Part shown: positions 1 to 8,100 of the stretch, piece after piece
How positions within the stretch are numbered: position 1 is the first letter of the stretch
How the letters are laid out: each line of letters starts with the position of its first letter
From: a virus
Reading direction: 5' to 3' (one strand)
DNA length: 27,736 nt
Virus record (IMG/VR): IMGVR_UViG_3300040807_001643
Coordinates: 1 to 27,736 of that record
Notes under the pieces: generated by a model
What the model was told of the DNA's origin: nothing
What the model saw: the letters and a program-made list of their open reading frames with translations, nothing else
Databases searched by the model: none
Position numbers and translations under genes: made by a program

Positions 1-368
1 CTAAACATAGGATATTGAATATTTGCTGTAGTTCCCCAACTTAAATTAATAACGTCGGGTTGAAAATCTTGGTATGCTCGTAACAAGGGATTAGGCTTAT
101 CGTGATCTACATCTTCTGCTATTACAGTAACCTCTTTGTAATCGTTGCCAAATGATCCGTAAAAGTTTTGCAATGCCAACGGCCCGTGTGTAGTTGGACC
201 AGCTTGAAAATAATCTAAAATTACTGCTACTGGTTCATTTTTATCAACTTTAAGAATATCATCGCCGGCTAAACTAATTGGCTCGCCATTACTATCATTG
301 CCATTGTGCTGACATGCTGCTAATAATGGAAATAAAGAGAATATGCTTCTTGGAGTTTTCTTTTTCAT
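1..368 (-). CDS. Subtilase-like (S8) lipoprotein, C-terminus cut off by the window edge
   Basis: Only the first 122 codons are visible; the gene runs off the left edge. The N-terminus is lysine-rich, followed by a hydrophobic stretch and a lipobox (LAAC, Cys19), so the product is probably exported and lipidated. After a short linker, residues 47-112 resemble the start of a subtilisin-type catalytic domain. There is a hydrophobic strand ending in Asp52 (VAVILD), then THG with His61, then INLSWG at 107-112, which matches the strand before the substrate-binding region. The catalytic Ser would lie outside the window. The usual Asp-Thr/Ser-Gly around the catalytic Asp is replaced by DYF, so activity is uncertain. 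The start ATG overlaps the stop of the upstream 293-aa gene (ATGA), so the two are probably translationally coupled. The subtilase assignment is inference from motifs. Confidence 0.6.
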   Translation of the reverse strand, partial: MKKKTPRSIFSLFPLLAACQHNGNDSNGEPISLAGDDILKVDKNEPVAVILDYFQAGPTTHGPLALQNFYGSFGNDYKEVTVIAEDVDHDKPNPLLRAYQDFQPDVINLSWGTTANIQYPMF

Positions 369-1246
369 TTGCTTTCCTCAAAACTATTTACAGTGTTCAA
401 AAATCCTTGTAGTCCAAAAAGGTTTTTTTGTTGTGCTTCTTGTAAGCTCATTCCTCTACCTAGCAGGTAAGAAGACATAGGACTTTCTAATCCCTTACGA
501 GCATTTTTCCATAGTTGAATTTTTATAGTTTTAATTTCATCCCAACTTACATCTTTGTTTTTAATTCGCATTATAGTATCAACTTCTTCTTTATCGATGA
601 TATGATCATTAAACAATATGTGTTTGATAAGAATCATATCTGTTAGCAACCAAACAACATAATTTATATCATAGCCTACCTTACTGTCAACCGTTGGATA
701 GTAATCATTATACATATTCCAATTATTTTTCTTGTCAACGTGTTCTTGGTTATTACCATCAAATTTTTGACTCCAATTGTATTCTACACTAGGAATACAA
801 TTCCAAAAATTTTCATAAGACAAACGTGCCTGCTGCCAAAAGTTTAATCCATTACCTGGAACACAAATAAAATCATAATACTTAGAAAATAATTCTTGAT
901 TTATGATACTAATTTTGTCAAATTTAATTGCTGCTAAATGTTTGATAGCATGCGAAAATTCGTTTTGTTTTAAATTCTTAGGACGAAGTAGCATTGCAGC
1001 ATAATTAGCAAGTATTGCTGATGCTTGCTCTTGCATTAATCCTTTATCATAAGTTATTGATAATACTTCGTCATTATTAGGAAAAGCAAAAAAAGGATTA
1101 ATCTGTACTTTGTGTGAATAAAAAAGTATACTGTCTCGATCACTATTTTCTTTGTTTGTTTCAGTTAAGTAACTACCTACAACTGCTTCAAAGATAGGAT
1201 TGTTATGTTCTAGTTGAACATTGAATTGGTGATCAAGTTTTTGCAT
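365..1246 (-). CDS. Hypothetical protein, 293 aa, family not recognised
   Basis: I do not recognise a family. The protein is soluble-looking, rich in Asn, Lys and aromatic residues, and has no signal peptide. There is one moderately hydrophobic stretch around residues 195-212 (NYVVWLLTDMILIKHILF), flanked by charged residues and more likely a buried helix than a membrane span. The start ATG overlaps the stop codon of the exonuclease upstream (TAATG), and its stop overlaps the start of the lipoprotein downstream. It is therefore the third gene of a four-gene coupled unit starting at about 1934. Being fixed between a nuclease and an exported protease-like lipoprotein suggests a shared expression time but does not reveal a function. 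Confidence 0.8.
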   Translation of the reverse strand: MQKLDHQFNVQLEHNNPIFEAVVGSYLTETNKENSDRDSILFYSHKVQINPFFAFPNNDEVLSITYDKGLMQEQASAILANYAAMLLRPKNLKQNEFSHAIKHLAAIKFDKISIINQELFSKYYDFICVPGNGLNFWQQARLSYENFWNCIPSVEYNWSQKFDGNNQEHVDKKNNWNMYNDYYPTVDSKVGYDINYVVWLLTDMILIKHILFNDHIIDKEEVDTIMRIKNKDVSWDEIKTIKIQLWKNARKGLESPMSSYLLGRGMSLQEAQQKNLFGLQGFLNTVNSFEESK

Positions 1247-1770
1247 TAAGATAACCCTAATTCTTTATAGGCCATTTGCACACCTTTTGCTTGATAATAA
1301 GCATCGGCTAATGCGTTGTGTAAATCTTTTTGTATACCCTTTCTAGGGTCATTTTTACACATGCTAAAAAGTGTGCGACTATCTCGTACTTGCCAAAAGT
1401 TCCAAGGAATATTTTTGTTGTTTTGTCTAAGCATATCTTCAAGAATAGTAATATCAAATCCGTAACCGTGTCCCCAAAGTACATCTACACCATTCATCCA
1501 TTTAGGCAATGTATATAAAAAGTCTATTACGGGTGTTCTGTCGTCTTCTCCAAATGCTTCTTCTTGCGCTTTTGGATCTTGGTTACTCCACCAAGCAAGT
1601 GTGTCTTCGCTAACATCTCTATCTTGACTGTCAAATTCTAATTTAAAATAAAACTCACTATGGGGTTCAGAGTTGTCGTAAGGATTAAATTTTACACCAC
1701 CTACTGTTAAAACGCTTGCTTTAGGTGTAGTATGCAGCGTTTCTAAATCGATCATTCCGTGAGTAGCCAT
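1246..1770 (-). CDS. DEDDh 3'-5' exonuclease (DexA/Rv2179c-like)
   Basis: This is a DnaQ-superfamily 3'-5' exonuclease of 174 aa, about the length of the stand-alone phage and bacterial exonucleases. Motif Exo I is MIDLET with Asp8 and Glu10. Exo II is the segment around 99-108 (WGHGYGFDIT) with Asp106. Exo III is the HNALAD segment with His151 and Asp156, which makes it the DEDDh subclass. The Trp-rich strand near residues 57-65 (DTLAWWSNQ) is also typical of the T4 DexA-like and Rv2179c-like exonucleases. It would degrade single-stranded DNA or RNA ends in the cytoplasm, for example for nucleotide recycling or repair; which substrate is not decided by the sequence. It starts 2 bases after the stop of the small membrane protein gene. 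Confidence 0.85.
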   Translation of the reverse strand: MATHGMIDLETLHTTPKASVLTVGGVKFNPYDNSEPHSEFYFKLEFDSQDRDVSEDTLAWWSNQDPKAQEEAFGEDDRTPVIDFLYTLPKWMNGVDVLWGHGYGFDITILEDMLRQNNKNIPWNFWQVRDSRTLFSMCKNDPRKGIQKDLHNALADAYYQAKGVQMAYKELGLS

Positions 1771-1772
1771 CG

Positions 1773-1934
1773 TTAGCCCTTCCTATTTTCTTGTCCAATA
1801 CCTGAGATGATAAGGAATACGTAAAGAATAGGCCATGCCCATCCTGTTAAGAATCCTGTGATATGTAGTGCCATTAATGCAATGCCTGTAAGTCCTGTTG
1901 TACCTACGCCTGCTGTTTGTGGTGTAATTTTCAT
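1773..1934 (-). CDS. Small membrane protein, 53 aa
   Basis: A 53-aa reading frame with a strong ribosome binding site: AAGGAG lies 5 bases before the ATG at 1934. After a short polar N-terminus it is almost wholly hydrophobic, with one long or two short membrane segments (about residues 12-28 and 31-45), and it ends in a charged tail (GQENRKG). It is the first gene after the sigma70-type promoter at 1958-1986. The stop is 2 bases before the exonuclease start, so the genes form one operon. Function is unknown. Small hydrophobic phage proteins of this kind may act at the host inner membrane, but nothing here shows that. Confidence 0.75.
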   Translation of the reverse strand: MKITPQTAGVGTTGLTGIALMALHITGFLTGWAWPILYVFLIISGIGQENRKG

Positions 1935-1939
1935 GAAAA

Positions 1940-1982
1940 CTCCTTAGCTTTATACATATTATAACGTATAAATGCTAAGGAG
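1940..1982. repeat. Inverted repeat over a promoter
   Basis: The 9-base arms CTCCTTAGC (1940-1948) and GCTAAGGAG (1974-1982) pair perfectly. Inside them TTTATAC (1949-1955) pairs with GTATAAA (1966-1972), leaving one unpaired base at 1973 and a 10-base loop. Sixteen paired bases in 43 is not expected by chance. The repeat covers the -10 and most of the spacer of the promoter and reaches the Shine-Dalgarno of the small membrane protein gene. It also follows the MazG-like stop at once, so it could be an operator, a readthrough terminator (only a TTTT follows it), or both. Confidence 0.7.
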
Positions 1983-1986
1983 TCAA
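1958..1986 (-). promoter_or_regulatory. Near-consensus sigma70 promoter
   Basis: On the minus strand TTGACT (1986-1981) is followed after 17 bases by a perfect TATAAT (1963-1958). The predicted start is near 1951, giving a leader of about 17 bases that holds the AAGGAG ribosome binding site of the small membrane protein gene. This points to expression by unmodified host RNA polymerase, unlike the NATAAATA late promoters elsewhere in the window. Confidence 0.75.
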
Positions 1987-1993
1987 GTAGTTT

Positions 1994-2344
1994 TTATATA
2001 AATTTATTTAACTTAGGGGGTTGCCAGCCTTCTGGCTTTAGAACTTTGCCATCTTCACGTTTGCGCACCTTGCCTGTTTCTGCATCAATCTTAGCAAAGT
2101 TTGTGTCCATTACTTCTTTCCACGCACCTTCTCCGTCAAAGCCGCCTGCTCTAATAGCACCCATAGTAACAACTAGGATGTCTACTAGTGCATCTAACTG
2201 TTCTACCTTGTCGTTTGCTGCCACTGCTTCTACTAGCTCGCCCACTTCCTCGTCAATAAGACTGAGATACATTGCGTAATTTTCTTGACTAGGTTTTTGA
2301 TCACACGCAGTTTGAAATTTGTCAATATCTTTAAAAGGATTCAT
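1994..2344 (-). CDS. MazG-like nucleotide pyrophosphohydrolase
   Basis: A 116-aa all-alpha NTP/PRA pyrophosphohydrolase (MazG superfamily). The metal-binding signature is clear: DEEVGE gives EExxE with Glu32, Glu33 and Glu36. About 15 residues on, Asp51 and Asp55 in QLDALVDILV give the DxxxD half. A short C-terminal segment is rich in Lys and Pro. Such enzymes hydrolyse nucleoside triphosphates to monophosphates and pyrophosphate. In marine phages MazG relatives have been discussed both as dNTP or ppGpp-level modifiers and as host-DNA recyclers; this sequence does not decide the substrate. The start overlaps the stop of the co-chaperonin gene, so it is the last gene of the operon behind the promoter at 3183. 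Confidence 0.8.
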   Translation of the reverse strand: MNPFKDIDKFQTACDQKPSQENYAMYLSLIDEEVGELVEAVAANDKVEQLDALVDILVVTMGAIRAGGFDGEGAWKEVMDTNFAKIDAETGKVRKREDGKVLKPEGWQPPKLNKFI

Positions 2345-2748
2345 TACTGACTCACAAAAGCTGAAGGATCTATAGTTGCATGTTCACCGTCACTATATTC
2401 TGCGCCAATTTGAACACTTTCGGGTTTTTCATCCGAGTATGCTAAAATACTTTCAGTTTCTACCATACGTATTTCTATTTCACCTTCTTCTGTTTCTAAT
2501 TTAATACTACGTGTCCAGCGACCGTGTTCTATAAGAATCCATTCTCCGACTTCATAAGGATCTCTATTTCTAGGTCCTTTAGAATATATTTTTGCCCAAC
2601 GTGGATAAATTCCTCTAGTTTTACCGTCATCGTTGCCTAAAATTATTCCACCCTTAGTAGTTTGCTCACCAAAATACATATCAGTTACTAAAACTCTATC
2701 ACCAATTGCTTTTGGAGTTCCTTTAATACTATTAATGTTTTGAGACAT
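2344..2748 (-). CDS. GroES-like co-chaperonin (T4 Gp31 functional type)
   Basis: The protein is 134 aa against about 95-110 for GroES and Gp31. Residues 12-90 follow the GroES fold: the entry strand PKAIGDRVLV, then the mobile loop with TTKGGIIL near residues 30-37, then the PRWAKIYSKGP and DPYEVGEWILIEHGRW segments. The HGRWTR motif and PRW are typical of the GroES-like proteins of marine T4-like phages. The C-terminal extension of about 35 acidic residues is not part of classical GroES. It would cap the host GroEL to fold phage proteins, in T4 the major capsid protein. It lies between the lysine-rich 135-aa gene and the MazG-like gene with 1-base stop/start overlaps, in a unit with a late promoter. 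Confidence 0.85.
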   Translation of the reverse strand: MSQNINSIKGTPKAIGDRVLVTDMYFGEQTTKGGIILGNDDGKTRGIYPRWAKIYSKGPRNRDPYEVGEWILIEHGRWTRSIKLETEEGEIEIRMVETESILAYSDEKPESVQIGAEYSDGEHATIDPSAFVSQ

Positions 2749-3155
2749 TATTCACCTTTTCTTACAAAATTTCCGTCTGCGTCTTCTATCCATTCATCTT
2801 GTGCTTCAGCTTCATTGAACATTTCTTGTTCTTCAGTAGTTAACTCAACTTTTGGTTCTACTTTTTTTGTAGTTTTTTTAGCTGGTTTTTCTTCAGCTAC
2901 TGGTTCTTGAACTTCGTCTGTTGGCGTAGGTGCTGGCTTGCCGCTAGATTGTTTTACTGATCCAACTTGATCGTAATATTCTTTAATTAGATCTTCACGC
3001 TTTTTTACAATTTGTCCGCCTGGTCCCAAACGATCACCTCGGGCGTTTACTTTTGCATTACCAACAGCCGGAGTTAGTTCATTCTTTTTCATTAATAGAT
3101 CCATGTCAACGGCTTTACCTCGCATGCTTCTATATGTTTTTCTACCTTTGGCCAT
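2748..3155 (-). CDS. Lysine-rich hypothetical protein, probably a conserved T4-like phage protein
   Basis: The 135-aa product has a basic N-terminal half, including AKGRKTYRSMRGK and a GDRLGPGG turn near residues 40-48. A low-complexity Pro/Glu/Lys linker (about 70-103) follows, then an acidic C-terminus. The N-terminal block looks like one seen in proteins of marine T4-like phages, but I cannot name a function. The two-part charge pattern would suit a nucleic-acid- or scaffold-binding protein; that is inference. It is the first gene after the GATAAATA promoter at 3183-3190 and overlaps the co-chaperonin start by one base. Confidence 0.8.
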   Translation of the reverse strand: MAKGRKTYRSMRGKAVDMDLLMKKNELTPAVGNAKVNARGDRLGPGGQIVKKREDLIKEYYDQVGSVKQSSGKPAPTPTDEVQEPVAEEKPAKKTTKKVEPKVELTTEEQEMFNEAEAQDEWIEDADGNFVRKGE

Positions 3156-3182
3156 TTTGCCTTCTCCTATTATATACGTATA

Positions 3183-3190
3183 TATTTATC
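3183..3190 (-). promoter_or_regulatory. T4-type late promoter (GATAAATA)
   Basis: The minus-strand octamer GATAAATA, preceded by C, lies 28 bases before the ATG at 3155. It overlaps the stop codon of the upstream DnaE-like gene. It would drive the lysine-rich protein, co-chaperonin and MazG-like genes late in infection. Confidence 0.65.
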
Positions 3191-3707
3191 GTAAAAACTC
3201 TCGCCAATCCAGGTCAAACTGGATTGAATTTATTTTATGTACACCTATTATGTATAATACATAACTTGCTACACTTGATCCTCTGCCTACACCCCATACA
3301 ATGTCATTCTCACGCATAAAGTCTACAAGATATACCATATAGCGTAATAAGTCTAATAAATTTTTTTCTTCATACGCAATAAATTCTTCATCAATTCTAT
3401 CAACTTCTTTGTGTGTTTGACATCTTTGTTCTACCCATGAATATATATCCATATTCTTATATTCTTCAGGCATAAACCATTCACCTTGACATACACCGTC
3501 AAAAGTCTTTTGATCTACATCTAGTGGAATATATTTCTGCAATGGACTCATACCTTGTTCTTCCATTGCACTATTGAATTTTTCTATTTCATCAGTAGGT
3601 TCACACAAAACCACATGAATTTTATCTGTTTGGCCAGAATAAATCATATCGATAAGATCACGATTAGAGAATCTTGGTATACCTAGTTCGTCAGTTTTCA
3701 TAAGCAT
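3186..3707 (-). CDS. Stand-alone fragment related to DNA polymerase III alpha (DnaE), no catalytic part
   Basis: A 173-aa protein. Residues 138-173 (starting WGVGRGSSVAS, then a YVLYIIGV helix and LDWREFLR at the end) match the conserved bacterial Pol III alpha block GxGRGSAxGS...LGIT...LFERFL. The residues before it (about 105-137, with a DLLRYMVYLVDFM helix) fit the preceding DnaE helix. In DnaE the catalytic aspartates follow the FERFL block, but this protein stops there, so it cannot polymerise DNA alone. No Shine-Dalgarno is visible; M1 or M3 could be the start, and translation may be coupled to the 78-aa gene whose stop is 9 bases upstream. Whether this is a degenerate remnant or a kept nucleotide- or DNA-binding module cannot be told, but the frame is intact. 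Confidence 0.7.
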   Translation of the reverse strand: MLMKTDELGIPRFSNRDLIDMIYSGQTDKIHVVLCEPTDEIEKFNSAMEEQGMSPLQKYIPLDVDQKTFDGVCQGEWFMPEEYKNMDIYSWVEQRCQTHKEVDRIDEEFIAYEEKNLLDLLRYMVYLVDFMRENDIVWGVGRGSSVASYVLYIIGVHKINSIQFDLDWREFLR

Positions 3708-3716
3708 ATATGTATT

Positions 3717-3953
3717 TTACGATACATTTATAAGATTGTCAAGATCAGAATTGCCTTGATTTTGTTCTTGCTGTAATTTTTTTTGTTCTAGTCGCTTTTC
3801 TTCTAAAGCAATTTTATATGTGTCAAGAGCAAGAATAATTTGATGTCTAGTTTGTTCGTTAGAAGTAATATGGTAAACTCTGTTAAGTTTAAAAATTTTT
3901 TCTTCTAACTCAGACTCAGATAATTGGCTAGCATCGTTAATTAACGGGTGCAT
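3717..3953 (-). CDS. Coiled-coil hypothetical protein, 78 aa
   Basis: A small, highly charged protein. The first 30 residues contain SELEEKIFKLNRVYH, followed by a long Glu/Lys/Gln helix (about residues 33-66) with heptad-like spacing, and the end is Asp/Asn-rich (NSDLDNLINVS). Proteins of this look are common in marine T4-like phages, but I know no assigned function. It starts on the stop of the 193-aa virion protein (TAATG) and ends 9 bases before the DnaE-like gene, so it belongs to the operon driven from 4553. Confidence 0.8.
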   Translation of the reverse strand: MHPLINDASQLSESELEEKIFKLNRVYHITSNEQTRHQIILALDTYKIALEEKRLEQKKLQQEQNQGNSDLDNLINVS

Positions 3954-4534
3954 TAAGGTTCAAACCTTCCGTGATATTGTCCAAATACATAAGAATTTCC
4001 TCCATCGTACGACCAAAAGTCTACGATTATTGGATTAGTTGGACTGTCTACTAAAAAGTTTGCAGGCCAGTTTGGAGATTTATAAATTGTTGCGCCGCCT
4101 AGAGCTGAAAAGTTTACAGTTACAGGTTCTCCTTCTGTACCAAAAAATTGTAATCTAAATTTTGCTACTCTGTCACCTTCTGTTGGAAAATTTGATAATG
4201 TTAAACTTATAGTTGTTCCGGCTGCTTCTTCAGCAAATCTAATACTTTGATACATTCCGTTAGTAAAACTAATTTCTTGTTCTGATGAAACATTACCGAC
4301 AGAGGAAAAGGATTCGGTGCTTGCATTAAGTGTGCCATCTGTAAGAAGTGTACCGTTAAAGTTATTCTCGGCATTTAGTTTTGCAGTGCTATTTTCTAGT
4401 GTAGTAATTTCTGTAGCGGCAGTTGTTAATCCATCTTTAATGATTTGGAAATTATCACGAAACCCTTGAGTATCGTTATCTACCCCGGCTACCGGATATG
4501 CTGCGTCAATTGTTGTTGCTACTATATTGCTCAT
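3953..4534 (-). CDS. Small virion structural protein with fibre-type N-terminus
   Basis: A 193-aa protein. Residues 8-36 contain DAAYPVAGVDNDTQGFRDNF and an IIKDGL helix. This is a divergent version of the N-terminal block seen in the neighbouring fibres (a Gly/Asp turn, then R-x-x-F/N-F and an amphipathic helix). A short coiled coil follows (ITTLENSTAKLNAE), and the rest is a Thr/Ser/Gly-rich beta domain ending in YVFGQYHGRF. It is likely a minor tail or fibre component, possibly a short fibre or baseplate decoration. It is the first gene after the GATAAATA promoter at 4553-4560 and is separated by 47 bases from the sulfotransferase upstream. Confidence 0.7.
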   Translation of the reverse strand: MSNIVATTIDAAYPVAGVDNDTQGFRDNFQIIKDGLTTAATEITTLENSTAKLNAENNFNGTLLTDGTLNASTESFSSVGNVSSEQEISFTNGMYQSIRFAEEAAGTTISLTLSNFPTEGDRVAKFRLQFFGTEGEPVTVNFSALGGATIYKSPNWPANFLVDSPTNPIIVDFWSYDGGNSYVFGQYHGRFEP

Positions 4535-4552
4535 GATGTTTCCTCTTTGTAT

Positions 4553-4560
4553 TATTTATC
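4553..4560 (-). promoter_or_regulatory. T4-type late promoter (GATAAATA)
   Basis: The minus-strand octamer GATAAATA, preceded by C, lies 19 bases before the ATG at 4534 in the 47-base gap after the sulfotransferase gene. The leader contains AGAGGAAAC, a fair ribosome binding site. Confidence 0.7.
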
Positions 4561-4581
4561 GTATAGTGCTTCTATTATAAT

Positions 4582-5109
4582 TTATTCTGAAGTAAGTTTT
4601 TTCCATTTATCTACTGAAATCTCTTTTCTTTCAGAAAGAATTTTTCTATAAGCAGCAAATTCTGCATCCATTTGTTTTTTTGAATAATAGCGTTCAAACA
4701 TTGGTTGCCAATTTCTGCAATTAGAATGTGTAGTAATCACATGCGGGCCGTATTCTGAGACGTAATTGTTATATTTTTCAAATTTAATGATTTCAAAATC
4801 AATAGTTGTAGAACTAATTTGTTCAAGAAATAAACCTGAATGACTTTTAGTCCAGCTGTCGCCCTTGTTCATGTTTTCTGTATGTTTAATTGCAGACTGT
4901 AATCTTGAATAAGGATTCCTAATTACAAGTATTTTATTTTTAACTCCAGAACTTAGCCATTCTCCTACACTACCCGAAGAACTTAATTTACGATTTCCTG
5001 ACGAATCTGGTTCTGTTAAATAGTTCAATCCAAAGTAATTGTACATACTAAAGTGTCCACTTCTTGGAGCACATAATACGCTATAATTTTCGGTAGATCG
5101 TAAAAACAT
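4582..5109 (-). CDS. Sulfotransferase-like protein
   Basis: A 175-aa protein with both PAPS-binding signatures of sulfotransferases. The 5'-phosphosulfate loop is VLCAPRSGHFSM at residues 11-22 (compare PKxGxTS/PRSGSxW in the families), directly after the first strand. The 3'-phosphate motif is LVIRNPYSRLQSA at residues 61-73 (compare the consensus R-x-P-x-x-R-x-x-S). The protein is shorter than most cellular sulfotransferases (about 200-300 aa). It would move sulfate from PAPS to a hydroxyl of a glycan or other acceptor. Its place inside the fibre cluster, 11 bases after the 1173-aa adhesin gene, suggests the acceptor is a virion protein, a virion glycan or the host surface. Acceptor and activity are inference. 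Confidence 0.7.
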   Translation of the reverse strand: MFLRSTENYSVLCAPRSGHFSMYNYFGLNYLTEPDSSGNRKLSSSGSVGEWLSSGVKNKILVIRNPYSRLQSAIKHTENMNKGDSWTKSHSGLFLEQISSTTIDFEIIKFEKYNNYVSEYGPHVITTHSNCRNWQPMFERYYSKKQMDAEFAAYRKILSERKEISVDKWKKLTSE

Positions 5110-5120
5110 GTTTTAAGTCC

Positions 5121-8100
5121 TTATTCATTAAATTGATAATTTGCAAATAATATAAAAGTTTCATTTTCTTTATCATTTGCAGACTTTACAATATATCTAT
5201 CTATGTCGTAGTTAAGTTTTTTAGGATCAAAATTGGATCCGTTAAGATTTCTAATTATGTCTGCTGCATATCCTGGTTTACAATAGCATAACGGTATTGC
5301 AGGAATGTAATCTAATTCTTGTAAACCTACTTGCGGAGTTCTCATCCACAAAGGCAAGTAGCTTCTTTTAGTTTTTCCAATAGTTGATATATTATCTCTC
5401 ATATTATCTAAGCTACTAATATATTTCAAATTATCTTTACTTTGACTTATATTAATTGCATTAGAATCTACTTTTATTGTGTTTATAGGTTGAGGTTGTA
5501 TTTTATAAGGCTCTGAATCTGTTACTTGTAATTCAATTGTTACATTATCGGTACTACGAATTACTATTTCAAAATCACTTTCATCTGCATCAACTGACAA
5601 CGTTTGGTCTTTAGTTTCTATTATAATTTCGTTATTATCTACTTGTATAAATTTTATTGTATTTCTTCCGTAAATAGGCAGTGCATCATACCCTGCTCCT
5701 GTTTTAGTAACATCGTCTTTTGAATTATAAAGCATACTGTCTACTGTAATTTGTTTAGTAGTGTTTATTTTAAAAGATTTTGCTGTTGTTCCTTTTGTAG
5801 CATTAGCAGGATCTATTACAGGAATATAAACTACTTCATAGATAACATCATTTGTGCCTGGCAATTTTGCAAAAGCAGATTGTAAACTTCCTAGAATATA
5901 TTTCTTTCTTTTGTGATTTTTTGCAGCAGCTGAAACAAAATTGTTTATATTCTTTGCTTCTATTCCAGAGTACACTAAAAGTTCTAAATCAGTTTGTATT
6001 CCAAATTCAGGGTCTTGAGGTCTATAGATTTTCTCTGGCTCAAATATATCTGAATTGCTAGTAAAAGATTGCAAATAGCTTCTTTCTATTTCTTTCAGCA
6101 TAGGTTTCATATATATTTTAGTATACTTTGTATTATCATTATCCTCTACAACTAAAACAAATTCTCTTGTTAGAGTAGCGTAATTAAATCTGTCTCTTGC
6201 TTGTACCGTAAACTTAAATTGTCTATCAAATAACGTATCTCCTGGAAATGAACCATCCCAAGTTGCATCACCGTCGAAATATGTTAAACCTAAGCCATCT
6301 GAATTTTGATATTGTCTAGGAACACCTATAATTTCCCCGTCATATGTAAGAGACATCCCATTTGGCAGTTTACCGCTTACAATTGAATATATCATTTTTG
6401 TATCAGGTACTGTACTTTCAGCCTTAACACTTAATGTGCTTTGTAAGTTTGCTGCAATAGTACCTAAATCACTATCGGTAATCCAAGCAATAGTACTATC
6501 TATTTCACCAATTGTTTTAAGTTCAAAGGTTTTTATTGAGCTTGGTATATCTACTTCGTCCCTATTTGATATAACAATATTTTTACTGAAAAAGTCCTTT
6601 TGGAATAATGCAATACCTATATTTCTTCCTTGATTTAGATTGCTTTGTAAATTAATATCTAATTCGATTCGATCTTCATTATCTCTTATTAAATCTATTC
6701 TAAAGTCTGAACTGTCGGCACCTTTAAAAAATTGACTTATATTTTGCTTAATTCTTGTTAAACTTGTACTAGGTAGTTTAACATTCCAAACTCTGTCATC
6801 TTTAGCTGTAATATAAACCGGCCCGCCATATTCTCTTTGTATTGCCTGCCTAGTTACTGTGAGCCTATTAGATAAACTTAATTCTTCTAATGTCTCTGCA
6901 ACTTGTGTCCATTTTGCACCTTCAAATATTATTTGCTGATTACCATTAGCATCTAAAATAAAATCTCCGTCGCCGTCTATCTGTGCTTCAGTAGTATGTG
7001 CTTCAACACATTTATATATAAATCCATTACCACCTAAGTTTTCGTCGTATATAACATAGTCGTCTACAAAATAACTTTCGCCTATTTCAATATTACTAGG
7101 TGCATAATAAGGAAATATTGGATTATTTTGCGGACTGATTTGAACAACATCATATTCGATGTAAGGAACAATACTTCCAATTGTGTATTTTTCTGTTTCT
7201 GAGAATTTTAATGTTCTATTTTTATATTTTTCTTTTTCTTTTAATCCTAATCTATTAGCAAAAAAATAAGACTGGCCTTTTTTTGCTGTTTGAGAAACAA
7301 CTAAACTTATTTCAGGAGCCAATGTTTCATCTAAAAATATTACATCATAGTCTGTATTAGAATCATCTACGTTTATAACATTATACAATCTATTTTTTAT
7401 TAAAATTTGTCTGCCTCTTAGTGCTAACAAGTCGTTAACGCCGTCATCTAACCCTGTTAAATCAGTTTTATAAATTTTAAAACTAGAATTTCCTAATAAA
7501 ACATCTTCATAATATGTTCCAAATATTTCTACAGTTTCTAAATCAAAAGTTAATCTTGTTGCACGTAGCGTAAATTTATGATCTTTTACTACGGCAGGTT
7601 GGTATGGCAAGTAACCTGTAATTGTTCCTGTAGAATAATCTAAATTTAATCCTGTAGGTAAAACACTAGGTGTACCGTCATTGTTTATATCTTCTAGTGT
7701 ATAACGTACAATGCCTTCTAGTTGATCGTTTTCGATAGTTTCGATTGGTAAAATTACAAAATTATCTGCTCTTTTATAACCTAAATTATTAGGTGTAAGC
7801 CATACTGGTGTTCTTACATTTGTTGCATCCGATGTAAATACGCCAGTACCTGCATGCATTAGAGTGTTATCAGATTTTAAATAATCATCACCGACAAGAT
7901 ATATTTTAAACTCTCTTGTGGTAAAAGTGTCACCGTCTGTTACAGTTACTCTGAAAGGATAGTATCTATTAAGTTTTTTTGGCTGGTTAGTAGTTGTATT
8001 AAAATCAAAGACTTCACTATCGTAAAAATAACTTCCGTAACCATTATTAGACAATGCTGCAAAATCTATAGGCAAATTTCCGTATGGTGCTGCATCGTAT

